Source: Siderastrea siderea (lineage: Eukaryota; Cnidaria; Anthozoa; Scleractinia; Rhizangiidae). From it: DNA of 64,000 nucleotides. Below the pieces are notes generated by a model. It made no database searches, was not told where the DNA came from, and saw nothing but the letters and a program-made list of their open reading frames with translations. The stretch spans positions 44,164,533 through 44,228,532 of the forward strand of contig OZ034967.1 of the NCBI GenBank assembly GCA_964030785.1, read 5' to 3'. Positions 43,445 to 54,800 of the stretch are shown here, in pieces. Position numbers and translations under genes: made by a program. Positions within the stretch are counted from its first letter, which is position 1; every line of letters begins with the position of its first letter.

Positions 43445-44352
43445 CCCTAGTGTTGATTTGACTCTTCAATGCATGGTTTCTCTCCATTGGAATCACTTGA
43501 CTCTGATTCTGAAGTTGTGTCGTCTTCACACGAGTTGTTTTAAAATTCTTTAAAATCTAAAATTTCTTCATCTTCCAGAACATTTCTGGCGGCATTTCCA
43601 TGTGCGTGGCTGAGACCTCGTTTTGCTAAATCAACCTTACTTCCGCTTATCTTGAGACATTCAGCTGGTTATTCGTAAGTGCTTCCTCATCTTTGTCATT
43701 TTTTTCCAAGATTTGTTAGACGGAAGAGTGTTCCTTTCTCTAAATCTTTTTTTAGCCTTTGCTTCCCAGAACTCAATGTGCCCTACATAACTTTTACACT
43801 CAGTTTCGTCCACGTTGTACTGGGAACAGAACTGGTGTGACTATAGTCAATTATTTTCCCATTTTCCTTTGTTCCTTTCGTTGTCATTTTTATTATGCGT
43901 CTCTATGACTGAACAGTCGCATCTCTACCGAGGGCCAACTCCCTACAACGTTTCTGTTGATAGCTACTTTGAGTAGCCTCAATTGTCGACTTTTACAACA
44001 CTGCATATACAGTGAATAAATTTGAAAAAAAAATAGACAATATTGGTACAATTTCAAAAAAATCTGTAATTTTTCATTATTAATGACTGTGGCCACCTCT
44101 CTAGAACGGCCCAAGTAATCTTTCTCCATTGTGTGGCCCATTGTAGAGAGACAAAACATTTTGGATTTATCAACTGACGGAGGGCTAACGATCGAAACGT
44201 CTCCTTTCAATCTCTTTACGGTGGCCAATTTACCTTATAAACTCAGTTGATAAATCAAAACTTTTGTGTTTCACGTCCCCACCTATGCAGCACCACAGTT
44301 TTTTTTAGAAACTAACCGCCCTCCATTGTAGACAGGTATCACTGTAGCATAC
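43445..44352. other. No gene seen
   Basis: No supported feature. It may include further degraded retroelement sequence on the minus strand. Confidence 0.35.
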
Positions 44353-44355
44353 TAA

Positions 44356-44620
44356 GGGCCCGGCTAAACAGGGAAACGTTGCACTGAGCAGAAACATTGT
44401 TTCCAGACGTGTTGAGTGGTTAACCTGGGAAACATGAGTTTCAGAAGCAAAATTTGCGTCTATGAAACAAAAATGTTTTTGACTTGATTCAGAAACATTT
44501 CCTTGCTTCCAAGACGCAAAATTTGCTTCCACAACTCATGTCTCTCGCGTGGCTAAAGGGGGAAACATCTACGCCGGCAGCAATATTTCCGCAACAATGT
44601 TTCCTGGTTAAACCAGGCCC
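44356..44620. mobile_element. MITE with TAA target duplication
   Basis: Left end GGGCCCGGCTAAACAGGGAA; right end as reverse complement GGGCCTGGTTTAACCAGGAA. TAA flanks both ends (44353-44355, 44621-44623), as expected for PIF/Harbinger-type MITEs. The inside has a second pair of inverted blocks (AGACGCAAAATTTGC). A relative may lie at about 48930-49120. Confidence 0.75.
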
Positions 44621-44639
44621 TAAAGTTGTCAACTTTTCG

Positions 44640-46755
44640 AGCATTAAAGACACTAATTTCCACGTTTATTGTGTTACGTCCAGATGTATGTTGAGTCTTC
44701 ATCTTTAGATATTGTGTGCTTTAGAGACTACACAGAGGGTGTGGATGAGGAGAGATGGATCTGAGATGGATCAATAATGGAATATAATGTTAGGGTGACT
44801 CGCAAATAGGCTACATGTAGCATGGTCAAATAAGGATAGGATAAGGATAATTTATTTAACGTCAGGAACACAGGGAGTGATTGCCCAATCTCCCGAGCCA
44901 GGGGCTCATGATAACAAGTGTTTGACAGAAAAAAATCTATGAAAAAAGCTAGCTAGAAAACCAAGAACAAATTAATACATATCGAGGAAAATTAGCTAAA
45001 AATTACATATATCTATATAGTTAATTGATCAAGTTAGATGGTAATTTAATTTAATTAAAATGTATGGTTTATGCAAAAAAAGAATTCCAAAAAATGTATA
45101 CACAATGAATCAGAGTGTAATATATAGATTTAGCCATGCCTAAAAGCGGAGCCTCCAAGGAATAAACTGGTGCTCGTTTCTCAAAAATAGTCCTGAAACT
45201 GTTCGCTCTGAAATATATTTCGGGGCTTTCTTTGGCTCGTTCTCTTTCGAAAAGTGTTTCTCAAAAAGCCCGAAAGTGTTCCGAATTGTCCTCCAAGATT
45301 TTGAGGATCCGTTCTGTAAAACCAAGCGCGAAAGGTCATTCTAGAGGCTGAGCACAGCTTAATTTTTTTTTTCGGGCATCAAACTGAACACATATTTTAC
45401 TCAGGAGCAGTCTTACTTGGTTTTTTAAATGTTTCCATATCCTGTCATTAACTGTCAAGGCTTGTCAAATCTCCTTGGATTATTGGCTGTTGGCTTGAAT
45501 AAACTTGAAACGGCGCTCATGTACAACAACAAAATAAAACTTATTCTGAAGTTAATGGGTTATCTTCATCGCGTTCGGATGTTCAGTTAACAAATAACTG
45601 CCCCTTTTAGTCTGGTCAAAATTTATACCATCAAGATTGAAAACGAGCAAACACCAAACACGCTTTAAAGAGGAACGCAAAAAACCTTGTTTTTCGGAAG
45701 CTTTTCGAATAAAATAGTCTTAAACCGACAACTGCTTCGCTTACTATTGAAAAGTTCTAGGACAAGAAAATCGATAATTGCATAAACCGATCCGACAGTT
45801 AAAATTGAAAGCAATTATTCGCCGTAAGTGATGCTTGTGCAGTTGCCTTGCGACTGTGCTTTGACCTACTGTTATGAATAAACAAACACAAAATAATAAA
45901 CAGAGACATCATTTTTGAAAAAGTTTATTCGAAAACCCGTAAGTTTATACTTTAAAAATGCAATTCGCATTACACTTCCAGCATGGCAAAATATTCTAAG
46001 ACTACATCTGCCACAAATCTGAGCTCGTTTTCTAATAATTTTTTGAAGTCAAAAGTAAATGACACATTTCTAATGACATAAATTCAATTTCAAAATGAAG
46101 TTTCTTTGACCGTAATAAATACTCAAAATCATGCACCTTAAACCCTTTAAAAACTTCACTTACTCGGTTGTGTTTCAGAACAAGGCAAGCTCTCCGCCGT
46201 GAAGAAAACAAAGCGATGAGGTCCTTTGAAGGCAGCTTTCGTAACTTGAAGTTTTCACCTACTACCAGTATTCTTTTGAACTTTTTCTTTCCATTTATAG
46301 GTATTAAATGTTTTTTTCTCAAGTTTAAAACTACAGTACCGTCGAACAATCGTTTTGCTAAATAAACTTAAGCTTTTTAAAGAAACCTCTTTTTCAAAAG
46401 CGACGATGGTCATGCGATTTCCCGCCAAGAAAAACGCCGCTTGCCCAAAAGCACCGCGCGATTTCCCGCCAAGAAAAGATGGCATTCTCCACTCCCGGTC
46501 GGGTTGCCTTGGGACTTCCCTCCCCCTCCCCCAGAGTCTGTACGGACGGGCGGACGGACGGACGGATGGACGGACGTACGCTGACGTCACAACCAAAATT
46601 TTTCGCATCGATACATTACCAAATTTCCTTAGCAATGGAGCTCCCCTGGCGGGCTTTGCCCGCGGGCTCTGCTATAAATAACATGACAGGGGCAGCCGAT
46701 AAAATTCAACTTGTTTAAATGCTGATCGCAACATTGCTATCCGCTACAAAGCTTG
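44640..46755. other. No gene seen; degraded repeats and a GGAC microsatellite
   Basis: A (GGAC)n tract lies at 46541-46578. The segment 46380-46680 has paired blocks ATTTCCCGCCAAGAAAA and a palindrome GCGGGCTTTGCCCGC, typical of a non-coding repeat. Several overlapping open frames here are not supported. Confidence 0.4.
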
Positions 46756-46761
46756 TTACTA

Positions 46762-48598
46762 CAGCTCCGTGACCAAAACAACCCACTATAGACCCGAAAG
46801 ATCAATCAGCACAAGTCAAGCATCCTCAGGACCTTCTTCCCGTACAAAATGACGGCGAAGTGTAACATGCGATAATTTAGAACAAGGAGAAAGACCTGGC
46901 ATGGAGACTAAGTTAAAAGCGAGGCAATTCCATGGCCTTTGTATAGCTTCTATCGAAAAAGCGAATGCGAACTTTTGAATGCCATGGCACGAGAACATCA
47001 ACCACCAATGAAAAACATCGAAGTTAACAAATAAAAAACTACTTGAACAGTTTGGGTTTGGTATCGCTTTGTTTGTTTGTTATTTTCGTTAGTGTTGTTT
47101 GCCGATTGTTTGTATGTTTGTTTCTTTTTGCCGTTGGGCTGTTTTCTTGCTTTCGTTGCTACCTGGCTATATACTACGTTTTTACAGTAGCCAGAGTGTA
47201 TTTCATGTTCAGTTTTTTAGGAAGAGATGGAAGCCGGGTGAAAAAGACAGAAAAGTTCTTCGGAAAGCTTCTGGACTTCCGCAGTGTATATGTCAATCTA
47301 CACCGTATGCGTGTGCCATTCTTGAAAAGGCAAACTGAAAAACTAAGCAAAATGGAAAATGAAGTGAGACGTAGTCATAATTAACTCATAGCCAAGCAAT
47401 GGCTGACCTTTTAACTGATAACAGAGAAATGACCAAAAATTTGAATGACATCTGGAATTCTAGTACCCCGACCCAGACCCTCTGCACAAAATGGTGACAG
47501 GCGCTTTTTTTTCAGCCAAAAGCTCTAATGGAAGACGTTCAGACTAGCCGCAACACAACATAATGACATAAAATAAGGAAAAGTGGATCTTTTATTTTGT
47601 CGTAGTTATGTCGATGTTCTTACAGGTTTGTCGTTTTGTTACTGGCGTAAACCAGGTCCAGTGGGTCAATTCAGCTCTGTGACCAAAACAGCCCACTATA
47701 GACCCAAAAGATCAATCAGCACAAGTAAAGCATCCTTAGAACATTCTTCCCATACAAAATGCCGGCGCAGTGTAACATGCGATAATTTAGAACAAGGAGA
47801 AAGACCTGGCATGGAGACTAAGTTAAAAGCGAGGCAATTCCATGGCCTTTGTATAGCTTCTATCGAAAAAGCGAATGAGAACTTTTGAATGCCATGGCAG
47901 CAGAACATCAACCACCAATGAAAAACATCGACGTTAACAAATGAAAAACTACTTGAACAGTTTGGGTTTGGTATCGCTTTGTTTGTTTGTTATTTTCGTT
48001 AGTGTTGTTTGCCGATTGTTTGTACGTTTATTTGTTTCTTTTTGCCGTTGGGCTGTTGTCTTGCTTTCATTACTACCTGGCTATATACTACGTTTTTACG
48101 GTAGCCAGAGTGTATTTCATGTTCAGATTTCTAGGAAGAGATGGAAGCCGGGTGAAAAAGACAGAAAAGTTCTTCAGAAAGCTTCTGGACTTCCGCAGTG
48201 TATATGTCAATCTACACTTTATGCGTTTGCCATTCTTGAAAAGGCAAACTGAAAAATAAGCAAAATGGAAAATGAAGTGAGACGCAGTCATAATTAACTC
48301 ATAGCCAAGCACTGGCTGACCTTTTAACTGATAACAGAGAAATCACCAAAAATTTGAATGACATCAGGAATTCTAGTACCCTGACCCAGACTCTCTACAC
48401 AAAATGGTGACAGGCGCTTTTTTTTTTCAGCCAAAAACTCTAATGGAAGGCTTAAGTTCAGGCTAGCCGCAACACAACATAATGACATAAAATAAGGAAA
48501 AGCGGATCTTTTATTTTTCGTAGTTATGTCGATGTTGTTACGTGTTTGTCGTTTTGTTACTGGCAGAAACCAGGTCCAGTGGGTCGATTCAACTCTCC
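46762..48598. repeat. Recent tandem duplication, ~910-bp period, two copies
   Basis: Copy 1 (46762-47671) and copy 2 (47672-48598) are nearly identical by eye. Marker ATCAATCAGCACAAG is at 46801 and 47711. Copy 2 differs by scattered substitutions, a GTTTATTT-type insertion near 48030 and a longer T-run near 48420. Two frames look similar in both copies: one ending RQFHGLCIASIEKAN, one hydrophobic (LVSLCLFVIFVSVVC). The second is frameshifted in copy 2, so I do not call a gene. Confidence 0.85.
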
Positions 48599-48599
48599 T

Positions 48600-49190
48600 T
48601 TAGAAGTTATTGTTAACTCTTCCATAAAAATATACTTTAATTTCTAAGATCCGTTTTATTTCCCAAAATGGACCGGGTCATTGAGGTTGAAATATTACCA
48701 CATAAGGGCTAAAATGGTCCTCACGGGGGCATTCAATCAGGGCCCTACATAAGATCTTTTGAATTTGTACCCTGCAGCTTATTCGATTTTATAATGAAGA
48801 AGAAAACTCACACAGACACAGCAACAACGGATTTTTTTTCGGGCAACTATGCTAATATGACAGGGACGAAATTTTCTTATACATTTCTTAACGCTTAAGT
48901 GGAAAAAAAAGTTTTTAAAGCGCTTGCCTAGCGCTCAGGTTTGCCTGGGAAACAACATTTGTTTCGTAAGCAAACACGTCTGCGTTCGGGAATCTCGAAC
49001 GTTTTGGACTTCATGCAACAACATTTTCCTGTCATGAGGTTACATTGGAAAACACATGGCGTAACAACACACCCATAGCTTTTTGCAACAAATGTTCCCT
49101 AGTTTATAAACCAGGCCGGCAGTGTTCATCGGCACAACGTGACTTGCGCCATGCAGTCGTTGTCTCACCCCACAATTGACCATTTCACAC
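48600..49190. other. No gene; possible MITE of the 44356 family at ~48930-49120
   Basis: GCCTGGGAAACAACATTTGT and, about 150 bp later, TAAACCAGGCCGGC resemble the inner ends of the 44356 element. The limits are not clear. The rest is unremarkable. Confidence 0.35.
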
Positions 49191-49196
49191 ACCAGA

Positions 49197-49285
49197 GTTC
49201 TCGTAGCTCAGTGGATACAGCATCCAAGTAGTGTACTTGAGGTCGTGGGTTCAAATCCCATGTGGAACTCAGAATTTTTTTTTCT
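49197..49285 (+). mobile_element. tRNA-derived SINE head
   Basis: A box TAGCTCAGTGG and B box GGTTCAAATCC are both perfect. GAGTTC and GAACTC can pair as the acceptor stem, and an oligo-T stop follows (TTTTTTTTT). The anticodon region is replaced by a long CAAGTA/TACTTG stem, so it is not a normal tRNA gene. It is more likely a SINE head or tRNA pseudogene with an intact Pol III promoter. Confidence 0.6.
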
Positions 49286-49349
49286 GAGTTTCCTCTCTCC
49301 ACACATCATTGTATTTTCATTTCATTTGTTTAACGGCCGTTAATAAATC

Positions 49350-49612
49350 AACAACGTGTTGTTTACAAATTTAGATGTGATCTGTGTGATGCAGATTGTG
49401 TTGGGTATACACGCCAACACCTTTTTCAGCGCATTTAGGACTACAAGCGCTTTGCTATTCCTATTGGAAAACACTTGCACGACGCTAACAATCAAAGGAA
49501 TAACGATCTTCAGGAACAATTCATCATTATTAAAAAAATCCCTTGGAAAGCTGGAATAATTAATTTACGAAATGCTCAAAGAAATACAAGAAACCTAATA
49601 TGAACACTGAAT
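49350..49612 (+). mobile_element. Penelope-like element GIY-YIG endonuclease remnant
   Basis: Reads VYKFRCDLCDADCVGYTRQH, then IPIGKHLHDANNQRN and LIYEMLKEIQETK. This is the C-terminal GIY-YIG nuclease of Penelope elements (CxxC, YVGxT, GKH, EML). The Tyr usually before VGYT is Cys, and stops occur after QRI and IQET. Inactive. Confidence 0.7.
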
Positions 49613-49616
49613 CGAA

Positions 49617-49776
49617 ACAGCAAGTAGTCTCTAATTGTGGCGATGCGGGCGAAATACACGCGCACGCGAAATTTCGAGGAGACGCGACGCAAGGGGAGTG
49701 CCTCCTCTAAATTTTACGCGTGCACATGTGTATTTCGCCCGCTCCGCAATTGTCAGCTAGAGACTACTCGCAGTCT
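49617..49776. mobile_element. Foldback MITE, AGTAGTCTCTAATT family, copy 2
   Basis: AGTAGTCTCTAATTGTGGCG at left and AGAGACTACTCGCAGTCT at right are inverted. The centre carries GCGAAATTTCGAGGAGACGC as in the 38565 copy. Non-coding. Confidence 0.7.
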
Positions 49777-49779
49777 ACG

Positions 49780-50350
49780 TTCAATCTGACTTAAGCAAAG
49801 TTTGAGTCCACATCGTGTTTCTTTTAATCGCATGACAAGACTTTCACACGCATTTTATCATGTAATGAACTCACCCGTGCTCACAAGAATCTGACTTACA
49901 TGAATTTTGGCAAAACGTCATTCGAAACTACTATATCTATCGCTAAATTTTATTTTTACTTTTAAAAAAAGAACCCACAACTAGCTAAACCCAAAAAACA
50001 AACTTGCCGAAATCGTGTTACTTTTGAAAACCGTCTAAACTGGTGGGTGGTGTGTATGTGTTTGTTTGTTGAGATGGGGGGGAAGGGCAGATTTGAGAGA
50101 GAGAGGGGATTATTACAAATCCGACTTTTTTAAAAGCTAAAAGAGAAATGTATGTGTGTGGGAGGGGAACGGTTGGCTTACTGCTTATTACAAACTCCGG
50201 CTTTCAAAGGGTTCTTCAGTGGATAGGGTGATCATGAGTACGAGGGGGCTTCATGGGGGGTTTGAAGTATTTCATTTCACAAAATAAATCATTGATCAAC
50301 ACTTTATTATTGATCAACACTTTATATTCTGCAACTAGTAAATCAGACTA
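49780..50350. other. Upstream region of the integrase-core gene; no gene
   Basis: G-rich simple stretches (50075-50110, 50160-50170) and a duplicated CATTGATCAACACTTTAT at about 50290. A promoter is not evident. Confidence 0.35.
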
Positions 50351-50352
50351 GT

Positions 50353-51731
50353 ATGTCGGAAACCGTGCAAGAATTTATTAGCGGCTTAGTAAACTTGGTT
50401 GAGAAAATTAATCGCCTTCCAAATCATGCTGAAAGAGCTCTTTTGGAGGGGTATGGCTTCAGGCTTGAAGAGGCTTTGAATCGGCTACACTGGTTTTCAT
50501 CTGTGATCAGTGAAGCACTCCTGGATGAAGCAGATTTCAGGACTTTACGTGACCAGCTGGCTCACATAAAGGGGTCCTTGGAAACTCTGCAATTGCAGAT
50601 TTTCGAAAGAAAGAGAGCTCTGGATGCCGAGGCATTTCGTTGCCAAAGAGAGCAGGAAAACGTAGGACGCCCCCGACTCATTATCACCCGCCATCAAATT
50701 TTATATTTGAGAGAATTTGGCTTTAAATGGACGGACATCGCAAGGTTGTTGGGAGTCTCAATAAGCACTCTCAACCGCCACTGGGCGTCACTTGGACTAG
50801 GATCAGAGTCGACACCGGCATTTACGTCCATTTCTGACTCTGATCTCGATAATTTAGTACTGGAAGTGGTCAGGCGACTGCCTTTCAGTGGAATTCGAAT
50901 GATCCCAGGTGAAATGGAGAGCCAGGGTATCCACGTACAGCGAGAGAGGATCAGGGCATCTGTACACCGCGTGGACACATTGTAGAAAGACGGCGTTACA
51001 GAGTCCCCGGTCCAAACTCGCTGTGGCATGTGGACGGCAACCACAAGCTGATACGATGGAAGTTTGTTGTGCATGGCGGAATTGACGGTTTTTCGCGTCT
51101 GTGCATCTATCTGGCCTGCGCTACAAACAACTGCACTACAACAGTTAAAGATAATTTTTTGTCTGCCACGGTAGAATTCGGTTGGCCGTCTCAAGTTAGG
51201 TCTGACCATGGTATGGAGAACGTAGAAGTCGCGCGATTGATGATTGCACGTCGAGGAACAGGAAGAGGGAGTCATATTACTGGTAGCTCAGTCCACAACC
51301 AACGGATTGAGCGGTTATGGTGTGACTGCTTTCGCTGTGTTGGAACCATTTACTACAATTTATTTTATTTTATGGAGGGCACAGGAATTCTCAACCCCGA
51401 CTGTGATAATGACATTTTTTTGCATTATGTCTTTGTTCCATTGATTAATCAGGCGCTAGAATCGTTTAAGCATTCGTGGAACAACCACAAGCTTTCTTCG
51501 GAGGGAAATTTCATGCCACAGCAGCTGTACGTTAGAGGAATGTTTGAACGATTTGGTTCAAATGACCCGGCTATTAGGGGTGTCTTCGACAGAGACATCG
51601 ACGAGACACAATACGGTGTAGATCTCGACGGCCCAACTCCAGAAAACCGAACGAACAACGATGTCCAGGTCAGGCAAGTCACATGTCCACTGTCTGATGT
51701 GCAGCGAACTCAGTTAGAGGCCCTGGTATGA
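50353..51731 (+). pseudogene. Integrase-core (DDE) gene, intronless, one frame break
   Basis: Starts at ATG 50353 (MSETVQEFISGLVNLVEKIN). The first part (50353-50985) is an N-terminal helical region, then RPRLIITRHQILYLREFGFK and WTDIARLLGVSISTLNRHW, a helix-turn-helix. The second part (from about 50990) reads RRRYRVPGPNSLWHVDGNHK (Asp1), RSDHGMEN (Asp2) and NQRIERLWCD (Glu), then a C-terminal part to the stop at 51729-51731. The triad is intact, but the frame breaks near 50983, where relatives have a longer linker after HRVD, so bases are missing. No introns, unlike the 30-34.6 kb relative. It could be a retrocopy or an intronless subfamily; no poly-A tail or target duplication is visible. 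Confidence 0.75.
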
Positions 51732-51734
51732 TCA

Positions 51735-52645
51735 TTACAGCCGTGCCCGAACCATGGCATTTCACTCTACCTCGCAGCCAAAGATTTCGTGAACACAATT
51801 GTCTAATTCTAAATTACTGTTATGTTGTAGCGTGATTATGTTTTGCTAATTGGCAATTTTTTAATTTTGTGTAACATTTTTCCAATTCGGGATACGTTGA
51901 ATCTGGTAAGAACTACCGTAAAAGCTCTGTTAAGCTCAAAATTTAACGAAAAGTGAAATTATGTTTTACCAAAATTTTAATTCGTGGTTTCAAATTAAGT
52001 TCTACACGTAAAGTACCCTGGTCACAGATGCTCACTTTCTGTCATTTTCCAGACAACCAGCTTTTAAGTGAAGTCCCTCATTTAACACGAGAGAGGACAA
52101 TAATAAATGTCTTGCGATCTAGCTACTGACCTATCGACTCTTCGTGACTCACATTTTCTGCATACAGGAAATGAATAAAGAAAAGCTCTAGGACCAGCTG
52201 GCTTGTTTTCAGGAAAGTTTTGCAAAGTATTGTAAAGTCGACTCTAACCTGCACAGGCAGCTTTTTGGCGCGAACAAGAGCAATTTTCACATTTTGAAAG
52301 CAGCCTATGGTCGGCAAGCGACAAACAATATGCGGCGGAAATAAATGTTACACACATTAAATCGATTAAAACAAAGCCTGATTAGCGTAAGATGTCAGTT
52401 TCTTATACAGCAAAGAATATCAGTGTTTAGTCTTTGTCTCCTTTACTGAAAGTAATAAGAGAGAAAGTAAAGTGATATAAAGTATTGGACAATAAGGAAT
52501 TAATTTAAGGCGGAATGTTCTTTTAATACGTTATTAAATAATCATAACCGGATATAAAGACAAAAGAAATGACATGTTTCAGAAAAGCTGTGAATTTAAG
52601 TACTATAAAACAAGCTCAATTTTCTTAAAACCATCACACAAGAAA
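51735..52645. other. No gene seen
   Basis: AT-rich intergenic sequence between the integrase and the next gene. No repeat or RNA gene recognised. Confidence 0.4.
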
Positions 52646-53191
52646 GAAACATGTTGTTGGGCATGGACCAAGACACTCTTGAGGGCTTGCGCGCATTACT
52701 TGCGATTCTAAATCGCCAAAACGGCAATCGAGAAGTGGATCGCCTTTTTCGTCCTTCTGCGTCTTCGGCTGGTCCATCTGTTTCTACATCGGTTCCTGCG
52801 ACTACGACGTCAATTTTTCTCCAGCGTCGACTGCAAGCAGTCAAAGCTTGCGAGATCTTGGGCCAATCTTTAGCCCAAGAACTGTTTCTGCGAGAAGACA
52901 GGGCCGAGGCGTCCTCGATCACACCCTTACGAGGCGACTGCAGGCCATCAATTTACAAGAGTTGTTGTTCTTTTGGCGGGTCCATCAGAGGAGGACGTGC
53001 CACGTGGGCGGGTCAGGTAAGCCATACGGGATGTCGGACGCGAAAGTAGAGTCTGTTTTCGCTCGGGGATGACAGGACAAGAAGTCAGAACAAGCATTTT
53101 GCATGCCTTGCAAGCTCAGGGGCATCTTCGAACCATTACGTAAGTAAAATACTTAAACTTTACTTTCCAGTCTCAAAAAAAAAACAATATT

Positions 53192-53324
53192 TAGCCTGTG
53201 TGGCAGGGGCGGAAAGGGGAGGGAAAGAAGCAAAAATTATTCGCGTGCGGAGAGAGGAGGTGCGCCTTCCCCCTTCACAGGTGAAAGTCCACGTAGAATT
53301 TGATTTCGTTCGCAACGCAGGCTA
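53192..53324. repeat. Foldback element, TAGCCTG...CAGGCTA family
   Basis: Inverted ends TAGCCTG and CAGGCTA flanked by ATATT on both sides. It lies in the first intron of the many-exon gene. It is related to the element at 33851-33936. Confidence 0.55.
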
Positions 53325-54301
53325 ATATTGATCGCGTAGGGAAAATTTACCATCAAATATGTTAGAAAAGAGCGCATCGAGATTTCCAGTAGTTATGATA
53401 GGCAAGCTTGCGAGTGGTATCTTCCTTTATTATGTCCAATCTTGGTCATTTTACTAAGTTTAAGTTGCTCTTTCCATCAGTTAAGTTTGCTACATGGATG
53501 ATAAATTGAAAGCTCAAAAAACCAAGAAAGGGACTTTCTGGAATACATAAGTGATGGCTTTTCGTGACGATTTCCCACCTGTAACCGACTACGATAGGCA
53601 ATCTCAAGAATAAGCAAAAAAAAAAACTAAGGGAAATGTAACAAAATGATACACTGGAGATGATACTAATGAGAAAGTGGATTATCCAACTTGATAATAT
53701 GAATTCCTGGCCAACACAGAGATTCAAAAGCTCACATTTTGAGTTGTAGCCTTTTGATGATTAGCTCAATCTAGTGCTTTTATTGTTACAACATCAGTTG
53801 TGACAGTAGTATCTGAGGATGTTCATGTAATAAACTTGTTTTTTTGTTTGTTGTAGAGATTGCTCCCAGTTCAACTTTTTGAACTGCGACAACTCTAACA
53901 AGAGAAAGTTGGTGCTTTTAGACCCCGAAGCCCAAAATCCATCAGCGACTGACCTCAAGACAACCTGGAGATCGCAGTGCCCCATCTACGTTCGGCCACA
54001 CTTCCAAATTCCCACTGTCACTCAGGCAGTAAGTTCATCAGTGAAAGGGTAAAACTAGGGAACCATTATTTCACAAACGAAATATTCAATTTCAGTGAGA
54101 CATCGGTCTCTAGAATATTTGATTTAATTTATTCACATTTATTCACATTCTGCAACATTAAGAATAATAACATTTACATCTGTTTGCCTAGATAACTCCA
54201 TCTACAACAGCAAGCCCTGGGTTTTTATTCAGACAGAACATTCAGAATCTGTTGCAAAGTGTGTCTGGCCAGAATCCTGTGACCACTGCAATTACAACCA
54301 A

Positions 54302-54800
54302 CACAGGTACAACACACACAGGCACTACACACAATCACTGGAAACACAGGCACTACACACACAATCACTGCAAACACAGGCACTACACACACAGGCACTA
54401 CACCCACAGGTACCACACACACAGGCACTACACACACAGGCACTACACACACAGGCACTACACACACAGGCACTACACTCACAGGTACTACACACACAGG
54501 CACTACACCCATAGGTACTACAGACACAATCATTGCAAACACAGGCACTACACACACAGGCAATGCACACACAGGCACTATACACACAAGTACTACACAC
54601 ACAGGCAATGCACACACAGGCACTGCACACACAAGTACTACACACGTACACACAATCACTGCAAACACAGGCAATGCAAACACAGGCACTACACACACAG
54701 GCACTGTACACACAGGAAATACACACACAGGCACTACACACACAATCATTGCAAACACAGGCACTACACACACAAACACTATGCAAACATGCACTGCACA
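54302..54800 (+). repeat. 15-bp minisatellite ACACACAGGCACTAC
   Basis: About 30 imperfect units. The length is a multiple of three, so each frame keeps its own period. In the frame matching the downstream exon it reads TGTTHTGTTHTG; the other two plus frames read HYTHR and ALHTQ. No frame on the plus strand meets a stop. It is inside exon 54192-54895. Confidence 0.85.

Noticed and set aside
46255..46718. Overlapping ORFs around the GGAC repeat
   Set aside because: Low-complexity and palindromic repeat sequence, no conserved blocks.
47043..47384. Hydrophobic ORF in the tandem duplication as a membrane protein
   Set aside because: It starts without ATG and the second copy is frameshifted in it.
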